Shown here one piece after another: positions 9,369-18,540 of a stretch of DNA of 64,000 bases (positions within the stretch are counted from its first letter, which is position 1; each line of letters opens with the position of its first letter). The DNA is from Paenibacillus sp. Soil787 (GTDB taxonomy: Bacteria > Bacillota > Bacilli > Paenibacillales > NBRC-103111), in contig NZ_LMSP01000008.1 of the NCBI RefSeq assembly GCF_001429545.1, forward strand, positions 72,843 to 136,842, read 5' to 3'. A program made the position numbers and the translations under genes. A model generated the notes under the pieces. That model was given only the letters and a program-made list of their open reading frames with translations. It was not told where the DNA came from and did not search any database.

Positions 9369-10880
9369 ATGATCGATTTTTTTGGAAAGGCGGGTGTGCG
9401 TAAGAAGGTGGTTTCCTTATTGTTTCTACTCTCTTTGCTAGCACCGAATTTCTTGCTTCACCCGAACGTAACGAATGCGTCAGTTGTTCCTATCAACTCA
9501 CAAGCAACGTACGAGGCTAAGGCAGTACTGCAGCATTTGTATGCCATTTCGGGTGTAAGCATCATTAGCGGGCAGCATGATTACCTAGAAAGCCCGGATG
9601 AATGGACGAATCAAGTCAAAGGCATGACAGGTAAATATCCGGGTCTTCACGGTTATGAATTCGGTGCTATTATGGATCAATCGGAAAGTCAATTAGCAGA
9701 TCAAAGACAAAAGGTGGTTAATAGTGCGATAGCATGGAACAAGGCTGGCGGACTGGTAACGATATCATTTCATGAAAGTATTCCCGGAACGTGCCTTTGC
9801 TGGTCGAATGTAAAGAAGGAAATGAACCAAGCCGATTTTGATAAGTACGTTACGCCAGGTACACCCCAGTACACGCAATTGCTTGCAGATCTCGATAAAG
9901 CAGCTGTGTACTTGGGGAAACTTAGGGATGCAGGTGTTCCTGTCCTATGGCGCCCGTATCATGAAATGAATGGGAATTGGTTCTGGTGGGGCAAGAAGAG
10001 CAACTTCCCTGCACTTTGGAATATCATGTACGACCGCTTCGTTCTTGTGCATAAGTTGAATAATTTGCTTTGGGTTTGGAGCCCGAATGCACCGAATGCA
10101 TGGTCCGACTCGTATACAGCCACTTATCCTGGAGAAAATAAGGTGGATGTTCTCGCCGTTGATATCTATGACAATGATTACCATCCGGATTATTATGCGA
10201 AAATTGTTGAATTGGCGAATGGTAAGCCTGTAGCCGTGGGAGAAAATGGTGAGCTGCCTAGCAGCACTATTTTGAATGAGCAGCCCAAATGGGCTTATCT
10301 GATGACATGGGGCAAAATGCTGACCGAAAATAATAACCTACAAGAAATCGAATCCTTCTATACGAATTCAAAATCGCTGACAAGAGAGTCTCTTCAACCT
10401 ATTAAAGCTCCTGTCTCACAACCTGTCTTACAGGATGAGAGATACGGGTTGCGAGCAGAATATTACGATAACAAGGATTTGACCGCGCTGAAGGAAACGA
10501 GGATGGATGCCAAGATTGATTTCAATTGGACCACGACGGCTCCCTTTCCTTCTATGCAAGCAGATACGTTTTCCGTGAGATGGACGGGTAAACTTAAGCC
10601 CAAATATACGGAAACCTATAAGATTTCTACCTTGAGTGACGATGGCATCCGAGTTTGGGTGAATGGCGTGTTGGTTATTGATAGTTGGTTTAATCAAAGC
10701 TGGGTGGAACGATCCGGAACCATTGCATTAACCGCTGACGTGCCTGTTGATTTCAAGGTCGAATATTATGATAATACGAATGGTGCTGTTGCTAAAGTCA
10801 TGTGGACGAGCCCGTCCCAAGTGAAAGAAATTATTCCCGCGAGTGTCCTATTACTTCCATTATGGTTGAGAGGTATCTAA
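9369..10880 (+). CDS. Secreted GH26 beta-mannanase with C-terminal PA14 domain
   Basis: 503 residues. A signal peptide with basic RKK and a long hydrophobic core ends near TNA (residue 37). The GH26 (beta/alpha)8 domain spans about 45-345. WRPYHEMNGNWFWW holds the acid/base Glu199 and VGENGELP the nucleophile Glu292. A PA14 domain follows (about 365-495, LRAEYYDN ... SDDGIRVWVNG ... VEYYDN), usually carbohydrate-binding. GGAGG at 9357-9361 sets ATG 9369; the longer GTG at 9339 has no ribosome site. Its place behind manC suggests trimming or release of the cell's own mannose polymer, or growth on plant mannan. Confidence 0.9.
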   Translation: MIDFFGKAGVRKKVVSLLFLLSLLAPNFLLHPNVTNASVVPINSQATYEAKAVLQHLYAISGVSIISGQHDYLESPDEWTNQVKGMTGKYPGLHGYEFGAIMDQSESQLADQRQKVVNSAIAWNKAGGLVTISFHESIPGTCLCWSNVKKEMNQADFDKYVTPGTPQYTQLLADLDKAAVYLGKLRDAGVPVLWRPYHEMNGNWFWWGKKSNFPALWNIMYDRFVLVHKLNNLLWVWSPNAPNAWSDSYTATYPGENKVDVLAVDIYDNDYHPDYYAKIVELANGKPVAVGENGELPSSTILNEQPKWAYLMTWGKMLTENNNLQEIESFYTNSKSLTRESLQPIKAPVSQPVLQDERYGLRAEYYDNKDLTALKETRMDAKIDFNWTTTAPFPSMQADTFSVRWTGKLKPKYTETYKISTLSDDGIRVWVNGVLVIDSWFNQSWVERSGTIALTADVPVDFKVEYYDNTNGAVAKVMWTSPSQVKEIIPASVLLLPLWLRGI

Positions 10881-10881
10881 C

Positions 10882-13503
10882 ATGATGAGATATGTGATTG
10901 TACCAACTGCCTTGTTGATCTTACTAATCCTGACCTCGGCTTCGAATAACTACGGTGCATCGGCAAAAACAGATTTGGCAAAAGTGATGACAGTGTCCAA
11001 TCAGATTGGTAATCAAATATGGATGTTGGGCAATCAGAACGATTCCTATTTGGAATTTGGTAAAGAAAGCACAGGACAGAGCAGCTACACCATAACAACC
11101 GACTTGAAGCAGACGGATGCTTGGGACAAGGTGCCTCAGGGTCTTAATAAATCCTTGAATCCTGCCTTTGCAATCAACTTCCCGCTCACTGAAATACCCG
11201 AATATGGTGTTCATTTCCGAGTTCGAATTCTGGATGCTCATAAAGCAGTTCCACAGATGGCGGTTTTCTCCAACAAGATGCTTTCTGGCATTATCCAGAT
11301 TGCTGGAGTCGGGGGGACAACAAGCTCATACCCATATAAGAAATTATATGAGCTTTATATTCCTAAGGAGCAGCTGCAGCTGGGAACGAACGAATTGAAG
11401 CTGTCAACCGTAGGTTGTTTGTATTGTTCCGCAGATGAGAATAAATTTCTCTGGTGGAAATGGGATTACCTAGCCCTTGATGCACTGTCTTCTCCTGCCG
11501 TAGAACCAATTCATGGGAGATATGTGGAATCCGGTACGAAGGTAAGCAATCTGTCATTCTACTATGATCAGGGAGCAGTCAAGCACCTTCCTTATGTATT
11601 GAAATGGTTAGGAATCGCCTACAGCGGCAATGTGATGAGGGTAGATTGTGCGACTGATGTGAAGATGGGGTGCTCATCGATCAAGTCTTATTACGAAACC
11701 CTGCGCGATTACAATACCCAGGCAGTAGCTCTTCATTTGCATACAGGAAATATTAAGCTAAAAGAGGATGGCACACTGCCAGCAGATGCAGAGAATAAAT
11801 TATTGGATTATGTGAAGCAGTATGGGTCCATGTTTCAATACTATGAGATTGATAATGAGCCAGGCTTGTTCAATCGCTCCAAAGGGGTGAATCTAGCCAT
11901 TGCGAAGTGGTTAAAAACCCATCTTCCTGAGCTTGCTCCTCATGTGAAAACAGTGGCCCCCGGCTGGGCATATGCACCAAAGTACAACATTAGATCATGT
12001 AGAAATCAATCTTCTTCTGGCACGTTTAAATGTGGAGATCCCGACGGGTGGGAAGACGATAAGGAGCAGCGAATGGAGCTAGAAGAGTTGACAGATCTAA
12101 CGAATGGGCATGCTTACGGGAATTCGTATACCGATAATAAGGACGGAAGCTTCTTAGAAAATCTGCAAACCTTCGGAGGGTCAGAGGATGGCCTCAAGAA
12201 GCAAATGTTGAATACGGAGTATGGAACTTCGGATAGTCATACGGATCCTAAAGAATTTGGTGCTGCGCAGCCCCATTCGGCGGTCTTCGATCGCATCATG
12301 AGGGCTCATATCGGTTATGCTGATATGTTTATGCAGCATGCAGCGTTTTATCCGCAATATGCTTTGTTTGAGTCGGGGATTGATTTGAATAATCAAAACC
12401 CAGCGCAAATGAAGATTCATAAGAACGTGGTGGACCAAGATACACGAGTTGGGATTATGCGCAGGTTGAATCTTGCCTATGCCACGCATGGGAAACCGCT
12501 AGTGTATGAGCTAACCAATAAGTCTGAGTTGGCTGATAAACTTGTTTATTTTCGCGGCGTGGATACGTCGACATTGCCTGCACTGCCCGGATCAGGAGCG
12601 AAGTCGAATAAAATTCTGCTGAACTTCGTAAATTTTGGGACGAGTACGCAAACGATACACGCCAAAGTAACTATGCCTGAAGCTGGTTTGTACGAGGGAG
12701 AACGATTCGGGGCGGGTGATACCTATGCATCAGCCCGTACGTATTTGACAGGACTGCAAGCAGCCCCTGAGCTTGAAGTCAAGGAAACGCTGCTTCCAGG
12801 TGAAGCTGTCCAGTATATCCTGACGCTGACAGATCGGGTAAAACCGATTGCACCTTCGTGGATTCAGGCAAAGTCTATAGAGAATCACGCGATTGAGCTT
12901 AGCTGGAAGGAATCGGAAGGAGCACATAGTTACGATGTTTTACGGAAAATAGGTACGGCTGAAGGCGGCTATGAGGTAATCGCTGAACAAGTGGCAGATA
13001 CAGGCTTTGTCGATGCGGATACGTTGGTTGGAAACACATACATGTATCAGGTCAGAGTATCAGGTACCAAAGAGATTTCACCAGCGGCAACGGCGACTGC
13101 TGCTGATGTAGTTGCCCTGAACCGAGCAGAGTGGGAAGTAAGCAGCAGTTCTGGCAAACCGCAAGGTGCGATTGATGGCAGCCCCTATACTCGCTGGGAT
13201 ACAGGGACAGCTCAAGCAGCCGGGCAATTTTATCAAATTGATATGAAGAACTCGTTCACAATCAACAAAATGGTGCTGAGAAGTGAGAACTCGCCGAATG
13301 ATTATCCAAGGAAGTATGAGGTATTCGTATCTAATGATGGCTTCAATTGGGGATCTTCAGTCGCATCGGGAGTTGGCACAAACGTACTAGAAATCAACTT
13401 GAAGCCACAAAATACACGTTACGTAAAGATCATCCAAACATCCAGATCTGGGAATTATTGGTCCATTCATGATTTGCAAATTTACGGTCACAAAACGGAT
13501 TGA
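10882..13503 (+). CDS. Large secreted protein: glycosidase-like core, fibronectin III and discoidin domains
   Basis: 873 residues with an N-terminal signal peptide. Residues about 30-215 form a beta-rich region resembling the carbohydrate-binding module of rhamnogalacturonan lyases (DYLALDAL). The core (about 215-600) looks like a clan-A glycoside hydrolase barrel: YEIDNEPG (Glu326) and LNTEYGTS (Glu446) are plausible acid/base and nucleophile. A fibronectin III-like segment (about 645-740) and an F5/8 type C (discoidin) domain (about 745-870) follow. It starts one base after the mannanase gene stop. The family is not recognised with certainty; polysaccharide hydrolysis is inferred. Confidence 0.65.
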   Translation: MMRYVIVPTALLILLILTSASNNYGASAKTDLAKVMTVSNQIGNQIWMLGNQNDSYLEFGKESTGQSSYTITTDLKQTDAWDKVPQGLNKSLNPAFAINFPLTEIPEYGVHFRVRILDAHKAVPQMAVFSNKMLSGIIQIAGVGGTTSSYPYKKLYELYIPKEQLQLGTNELKLSTVGCLYCSADENKFLWWKWDYLALDALSSPAVEPIHGRYVESGTKVSNLSFYYDQGAVKHLPYVLKWLGIAYSGNVMRVDCATDVKMGCSSIKSYYETLRDYNTQAVALHLHTGNIKLKEDGTLPADAENKLLDYVKQYGSMFQYYEIDNEPGLFNRSKGVNLAIAKWLKTHLPELAPHVKTVAPGWAYAPKYNIRSCRNQSSSGTFKCGDPDGWEDDKEQRMELEELTDLTNGHAYGNSYTDNKDGSFLENLQTFGGSEDGLKKQMLNTEYGTSDSHTDPKEFGAAQPHSAVFDRIMRAHIGYADMFMQHAAFYPQYALFESGIDLNNQNPAQMKIHKNVVDQDTRVGIMRRLNLAYATHGKPLVYELTNKSELADKLVYFRGVDTSTLPALPGSGAKSNKILLNFVNFGTSTQTIHAKVTMPEAGLYEGERFGAGDTYASARTYLTGLQAAPELEVKETLLPGEAVQYILTLTDRVKPIAPSWIQAKSIENHAIELSWKESEGAHSYDVLRKIGTAEGGYEVIAEQVADTGFVDADTLVGNTYMYQVRVSGTKEISPAATATAADVVALNRAEWEVSSSSGKPQGAIDGSPYTRWDTGTAQAAGQFYQIDMKNSFTINKMVLRSENSPNDYPRKYEVFVSNDGFNWGSSVASGVGTNVLEINLKPQNTRYVKIIQTSRSGNYWSIHDLQIYGHKTD

Positions 13504-13644
13504 CAGAGCTTATCAGAAATAGTATTGATAGAAGATCCTAGAGAAAGTGAGCGACATTAATGTGCGGAAGTTCACACTGCAGCACTAACGGAATACACTT
13601 AGAATAGATGATATTTAACAACGGTGTGACGAGGAGGCGTACAG

Positions 13645-14145
13645 TTGAAATATACAGTGCAATATATACCTCTAAGTAAGATTAAGCCTGAAAGCATCGC
13701 TGCTAAGACCGCACTAAGAAATAAGGAGTTTAAAAAAGTTGCGCAAGATCTAATGCACCTGTTGATTGTGCGTAAAAGCAGAAAAGAAGGTGGTTACGTC
13801 ATCCTAGGCGGACATCATCATTTCGATTTCCTCAAAAAGCATACAAAAAAAAGTTCTGCTGTATGTCTTGTAGATGAAAGTAAGATTTCTGCAAGTGTAG
13901 GAATATGGATTAATCGCTTCAGGAAACGACCACTGCCTTATGATATACCTGAAATCTCACCGGATCGGATTGCAGTTAACAGCTGGTCTATCATTCGTAC
14001 TTTTCTGAAAAGGGAGCCCCGATTTCGCAGGCTTTCCCGAAGACAGCAATTGAAGGTACTTCGGCTTGGTATTCAATATAGGAAAACAACGATACGATCC
14101 ATGCAAGCAAAAGTAGAAGATCTATTAAAAAAGATTGTGCATTGA
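13645..14145 (+). CDS. Small basic protein with ParB/sulfiredoxin-like motif
   Basis: 166 residues, basic. The N-terminal part (residues 1-75: YIPLSKIKPES, YVILGGHHHFDFLKKH) resembles the ParB/Srx N-terminal fold, in which GHHR-like residues bind nucleotide; here the sequence is GGHHHFDF. The C-terminal part is helical and basic and might bind nucleic acid. The start is TTG 13645 with GAGGAGG at 13631-13637. No partner gene is adjacent. Function unknown; not a chromosome-partition ParB given its length. Confidence 0.55.
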   Translation: MKYTVQYIPLSKIKPESIAAKTALRNKEFKKVAQDLMHLLIVRKSRKEGGYVILGGHHHFDFLKKHTKKSSAVCLVDESKISASVGIWINRFRKRPLPYDIPEISPDRIAVNSWSIIRTFLKREPRFRRLSRRQQLKVLRLGIQYRKTTIRSMQAKVEDLLKKIVH

Positions 14146-14150
14146 ATACA

Positions 14151-14242
14151 AAAAAGGAAGGGGCTGCCGCGGTGAAGTGACCCCAATTGTTAGACACAGT
14201 CTAACAATTGGGGTGCAGTTCACGGGCAGCTCCTTCCTTTTT
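14151..14242. terminator. Bidirectional terminator interrupted by a 50-bp palindromic insert
   Basis: Arms 14151-14168 and 14225-14242 are complementary over 18 bp (one G-T pair) with A-run and T-run at the outside, so they serve the convergent genes ending at 14145 and 14250. The loop carries a second palindrome (14173-14222, entered separately). Without it the loop would be three bases. Confidence 0.85.
14173..14222. mobile_element. 50-bp mini-element made of two IS3-type terminal repeats
   Basis: The left end begins TGAAGTGACCCCAATTGTTA and the right end, read inward on the other strand, TGAACTGCACCCCAATTGTT: about 24 bases alike with one indel and two or three substitutions. The two ends meet almost directly at the centre, leaving no coding content. 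The ends look like those of the IS150 subgroup of IS3 (a resemblance from memory). CGG flanks both sides (14170-14172 and 14223-14225), the 3-bp duplication size expected for that family. Removing the element and one CGG restores a perfect terminator. Confidence 0.7.
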
Positions 14243-14249
14243 CTCTAAA

Positions 14250-17200
14250 CTAAAAAAACGTCCATGACGTAGACCATTTTAGAAAATGGCTGACGTAGTT
14301 TTTATTGATGACAGCACCAGATAATATCGGATAAAACATGATAAACAGTAGAAGCACTGTGCCCAAATACATATAGATCCATTTTGCTCGAAGCTTCAAA
14401 TGTTCATGGGCATATTTAATGACGTAAGTGATACATAGGATCATAAAAGGAACGGTTGCGAAAAAGTGGTAAATAAAGGTGAGCCGAGGCACGCCGACCC
14501 ATGGCAAATATTCTGCCGCTAGTCCGATAAGGACAACGATCATCCACTTATCTTTCGTCTTCAGGCTAATATAGATAGCTGCAAAAACGGCTAAGATACC
14601 GGGCCACCAAATGGCTGGATTTCCCATTGCGACAATGCTGGAAACTTGGTCCGGGGCGAGTGAAACTTGCCCATAGTACCAAATCGGTTTCCGAATAATG
14701 GGCCACTCCCACCATGAGGAGGCAAATGGATGGGTAGCTACAAGGTGACTGTGGTAGTTGTACATAGATTTTTGGAAAGAGAGTATAGCCGATAAGTCGT
14801 GTCCTGGTCCGGGAACATTTAAAAAGGGAATATAACTTAACGTGTAAATGACAACCGGGACAAGAGCGAACATGGCGAATGCCGTACAGATTGTTTTCCA
14901 TAATAAAGGACGAAAACTGTGAGCGAAAGTTTGCGTTTGACGAATAGCCGATGTGTTCGATTTATGTTTGGCTTGTGTTGTTAGAATAAGTGTTGTATGT
15001 CGATATTCTTTATATTTTTCATATAAAACTAAGCCTAGAATAACGGCCAAACCGACTCCAGCGTAAAGATCAATCCATTTACAAGCAGCGCCGATACCAA
15101 AAAATAACCCGGATAAGCTAAGCGAGATCAATGCAGTTTTGAGTGGAGCTCGGCTGAGGCTGAGTACGTAATATTTGTACATAAAGTAGTACATCATCAT
15201 AATGAAAAATACACCGTATACATCAATGGTCGCAATCCTTGTCTGAGTAAAATGCATAAAATCGCAGGCCAGTAAAAAAGCGGCAATAAACCCGTATTCG
15301 GTTTTTCCGAACAATTTTTTAGCGAACAGATACATAAGCGGAATCATGGCAATGCCAAAAAGTGTGCCCACAATTCTCCATCCGAACGGATTCATGCCAA
15401 ATATGGCGATACCCATGGAAATTAGCACTTTTCCTAGTGGCGGGTGGGTTGTTTCGTATGGCTCTATGCTGTGTAAATGCTCATAGGCTGTTCTGGCGTG
15501 ATAGATTTCATCAAAATACATGCTGTTCATAAACGAAGGTTGGCGTGGAACGGTGTCGGGTTCGTTAAATAGGTTTTGTGCTTGTGCCAAAGCATCATTG
15601 CCCATGTTCAATGGGATCTGTTTGAAAATAGGGATGGGTTCCTTCTGCTGATCGTTCATAAATGCAAGCTCATACAGCGATGCACCAGGTTTAACTACGG
15701 TAATCTTAGCAAATTGCGCTGAGAAAGAAACAGACGACTGCTTCCACTGAAAAACGGTGCCCCCATTCAAGGTAATAGTGGTCACGGGTGTCCAATGGAT
15801 CGTATCGTTCGACTGTTCGATTTGAAATTGGCCATCTCCGATACCGCCATACCACATGACACGATTGACGGATTCGATGTGGTTGAAATCTACGTAGAAG
15901 CTTTCTTGTGCTAGCTTTGGCTTCCAATCTTTTTGAGGAGCGCTGAATGAGCCGAGCTGGTATAGAGCAATGGCGGCGTACAGCAGCGTCAAACCGGTCA
16001 TGGCAATTTTATCTTTTTTCGTTAGGTTGGTGAGCAGTTTCATTGGAGCTACGGCTTGCGCCGCATTCTGTTTGGACAGTGATTTAGGGAATTTGATCTC
16101 CTGCGGATCTGATTTTCTGGACTTAAAGTGCTGAACCTTGTTTCTGATGTAAATATCCCATCCTACATAAATGGCATAAACAGCTAGAATCACATGGCAT
16201 AGGGACACTATCTTCATAAAAATATCAGGGCCATTCGTGAAATATTGCTGGTCCAAACTTAATTTGAATACATAAGCTACGTTAGCAAATTGGGTGAAGC
16301 TTAGCGAAATGAACAAATATAGGATTCTTTTATCTTTTATCCCTAAATAACTAATCAGTGAAAGCAGAATGACAGGATACCCATATCTCTCGTGCATACC
16401 GGTTTTGAATACGAAAACTAGCAAACAGACGAGAAATGCAGAATAGTAAAATCTCGAAGTGTCCCGACTTTTGAAAAACAAAAATGCGGTAATAGCTACA
16501 ATAGCCACTACAATTATATTTCCCCAAGTGTTCATACTCATAAAAAGCCACTTCGTTGAGGCTGGCGATCCGTTGAAGCCGAATAGGGTATACAGGTTAG
16601 CCGCATTCAAAGATGCGTAAGGATAACTTAGAAACATGGTTTTATACAGATCCAGAATCCAATACCATGGTTTGTGAAGTGAGAAGGGAAGCACGCCAAG
16701 GACAAAAACAACTGCACTCATGGCAAGTGAAGAAACCCACGTTTTCACATTTTTTTGTTTGATTAATGGATACAGCAGCAGCGGGGTGAAAATAATCGCT
16801 TGTGGTTTGATCAGGAAGGCTAAGGCCAATATCCCAGCTGCTTTTGGAACTTTTTTATCGGTAAGAGCAATAATCATTAAGAAAACTACAAGTGTATAGA
16901 CGGAATCAATCTGCCCCCAAACCGTAGAGTTTAGGTAGACACTGGGGTTTATGAGGTATAGGAAAGCAAATAGGGCGGAAACTTGATGGTTCATGTGTTT
17001 TTTGGCTAGTCCATAAATCAGATACGAAGTGAGAAGATCGGCAATGATGGCAGGGAGTTTGATCAAAATGACGGCAGCCGCTGATTGATAATTGAGAGAG
17101 AAAATATGCTTAATCGCCCCGATCACATAGAGGATGTAGATGTAGCCGGGGGGATAATCGACAAACATTTGATCATTGTAAAAGCCGGACAAGCCTGCCG

Positions 17201-18068
17201 AGAATGCATGCTCGGACCAAGCGCTGAAATCAATAAAATCAATGGGATGCCCTTGAATGAGGGGGGCGCCAATAATTCTTAGGGCAAAGCCTGCAAACAT
17301 TAACAGTCCGATATAGGTGGGAACAACGTTTTTTGGTTCTGTAAGTCTACCATTGTGGTCACTTGCTTTTGCTGCCATTCGAATACAAACAATTAGAAAT
17401 AAGAGAGAAAATAATAGGGTAAATAGGAAAAATCCTGTATGAGAGCTCAGGTTGGCATGGTTAGTAACGGAACTGGGCTGATCGTCTGGAGAAACGGAAA
17501 AGACTTGTACCCCAGCTGGAACAGCGGCCACTTCCTCCAGTGAAAAATCATCGAAATCAGCTGCGCCTGTATTCAAACTGCCATACCCTCCGAGGCGCAC
17601 AGCAACGACAATCTCCTTCTGGTTGGCACCTGTTTTTCCATAAAAATTGACTAGTTCCCACTTCCCGTTCGTATCTTTGATGTCCCGGGACATGGAACCT
17701 ACGCCAAGTACTGAAATGTTAGCACCAGTCTTATCAGATCCGATACCGCTAGCCCTAACCCAACTGGAGAGCTTATAGATGGCGCCGGATTTTACTTGTA
17801 CCCGCTGTATCCACCTGGCGTCATTAGGTTGAATATTATGTATGCGCAAAAAGTGGCTGCCTGCATGTGCCTGACCGCTTTCCAACGTAAATTTGCTCAC
17901 ATCAGAGCCTTGCTGATAAGCATCTTGCGTCCATGCGGTTGGCTTATCTGATTCCACAGATTCAAATGAACCGTTTATTAATCCAATGCCATTCTCAATT
18001 GAGTACGCATTCAAACCGGGGATTAATAAAAATAAAAATAAAAAAAACAGTGCCAAGCTTTTCTTCAT
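14250..18068 (-). CDS. Double GT-C glycosyltransferase: CBM-like domain, GT-C domain, discoidin-like domain, GT39/PMT domain
   Basis: 1272 residues. A signal peptide (1-22) leads to a carbohydrate-binding-like jellyroll (about 25-180, GLINGSFESVESDKPTAW). A first multi-span GT-C domain (about 205-640) carries SAWSEHAF and DYPPGYIYILYVIGA. An extracellular F5/8-like segment (about 700-815) follows. The C-terminal domain (about 840-1272) is a PMT/GT39 protein mannosyltransferase with FDEIYHARTAYE and THPPLGK. ATG 18068 has AGGTG just upstream. Such enzymes transfer sugars from polyprenyl-phosphate donors outside the membrane. Two catalytic modules on one chain is unusual; substrates are unknown. 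Confidence 0.85.
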   Translation of the reverse strand: MKKSLALFFLFLFLLIPGLNAYSIENGIGLINGSFESVESDKPTAWTQDAYQQGSDVSKFTLESGQAHAGSHFLRIHNIQPNDARWIQRVQVKSGAIYKLSSWVRASGIGSDKTGANISVLGVGSMSRDIKDTNGKWELVNFYGKTGANQKEIVVAVRLGGYGSLNTGAADFDDFSLEEVAAVPAGVQVFSVSPDDQPSSVTNHANLSSHTGFFLFTLLFSLLFLIVCIRMAAKASDHNGRLTEPKNVVPTYIGLLMFAGFALRIIGAPLIQGHPIDFIDFSAWSEHAFSAGLSGFYNDQMFVDYPPGYIYILYVIGAIKHIFSLNYQSAAAVILIKLPAIIADLLTSYLIYGLAKKHMNHQVSALFAFLYLINPSVYLNSTVWGQIDSVYTLVVFLMIIALTDKKVPKAAGILALAFLIKPQAIIFTPLLLYPLIKQKNVKTWVSSLAMSAVVFVLGVLPFSLHKPWYWILDLYKTMFLSYPYASLNAANLYTLFGFNGSPASTKWLFMSMNTWGNIIVVAIVAITAFLFFKSRDTSRFYYSAFLVCLLVFVFKTGMHERYGYPVILLSLISYLGIKDKRILYLFISLSFTQFANVAYVFKLSLDQQYFTNGPDIFMKIVSLCHVILAVYAIYVGWDIYIRNKVQHFKSRKSDPQEIKFPKSLSKQNAAQAVAPMKLLTNLTKKDKIAMTGLTLLYAAIALYQLGSFSAPQKDWKPKLAQESFYVDFNHIESVNRVMWYGGIGDGQFQIEQSNDTIHWTPVTTITLNGGTVFQWKQSSVSFSAQFAKITVVKPGASLYELAFMNDQQKEPIPIFKQIPLNMGNDALAQAQNLFNEPDTVPRQPSFMNSMYFDEIYHARTAYEHLHSIEPYETTHPPLGKVLISMGIAIFGMNPFGWRIVGTLFGIAMIPLMYLFAKKLFGKTEYGFIAAFLLACDFMHFTQTRIATIDVYGVFFIMMMYYFMYKYYVLSLSRAPLKTALISLSLSGLFFGIGAACKWIDLYAGVGLAVILGLVLYEKYKEYRHTTLILTTQAKHKSNTSAIRQTQTFAHSFRPLLWKTICTAFAMFALVPVVIYTLSYIPFLNVPGPGHDLSAILSFQKSMYNYHSHLVATHPFASSWWEWPIIRKPIWYYGQVSLAPDQVSSIVAMGNPAIWWPGILAVFAAIYISLKTKDKWMIVVLIGLAAEYLPWVGVPRLTFIYHFFATVPFMILCITYVIKYAHEHLKLRAKWIYMYLGTVLLLFIMFYPILSGAVINKNYVSHFLKWSTSWTFF

Positions 18069-18540
18069 AATTCACCTGCCAGTTTATGTATATTGCTTAT
18101 ACGCGTATTATCTTGGACGAGATCAATAAAGTCAATCAACTTTTTCCTTTGAAAAATTGATGTAATGGACGCGCGGGATAGTCAGCCGAGAAGTCAATTT
18201 CTGACTTCTCGGACTTAGTGGGCGAGCTTTGGCTCGCAGAAAATTGTGCGCAAGGTCGTCGGATCGGCCGCCACCGGGCGCTAGCGCACAAAAATTGTGC
18301 GCAAGGTCGTCGGATCGGCCGCCACCGGGCGCTAGCGCACAAAAATTGTGCGCAAGGTCGTCAGATCGATCGCCACCGGAAGCTAACCTACAAGGTAGTA
18401 CTTCTTTCATGTGGTCACTCAACTTTGAGCGGTTTCGATACGATAGAGGTTTATTCATTGGTTGAGTTTTGCTGATGAGTCAATCAATCCCAACCAGTCT
18501 CTAACCGTATTTTCGATAGCTTTTGTCGGCGCGGGCCAAG
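18069..18540. other. Intergenic region with hairpin and 51-bp repeat array
   Basis: About 470 bases between the GT-C fusion gene and the NUDIX gene, both on the - strand. It holds a perfect 11-bp hairpin (18186-18196 with 18202-18212), a short second hairpin (near 18221-18237) and the three-unit array at 18240-18392. Open frames here on both strands arise because the 51-bp unit lacks stop codons; I do not consider them genes. Confidence 0.8.
18240..18392. repeat. Three tandem copies of a 51-bp GC-rich hairpin unit
   Basis: GTGCGC recurs at 18246, 18297 and (with GTG at 18348) at exactly 51-base steps. Each unit has GTGCGC near its start and GCGCAC near its end (lost in unit 3), an inner stem GGTCG/CGGCC, and the palindrome GCGCTAGCGC. 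In unit 3 the inner stem is GGTCG/CGATC, with base pairing kept. The same unit forms the array at 63711-63908. Length 51 is a multiple of three, so all frames stay open. Confidence 0.9.

Noticed and set aside
18240..18392. CRISPR array
   Set aside because: Units are contiguous with no unique spacers, and no cas genes are present.
18132..18475. Four overlapping open frames on both strands
   Set aside because: They are produced by the stop-free 51-bp repeat; repeated identical peptides, no ribosome sites.
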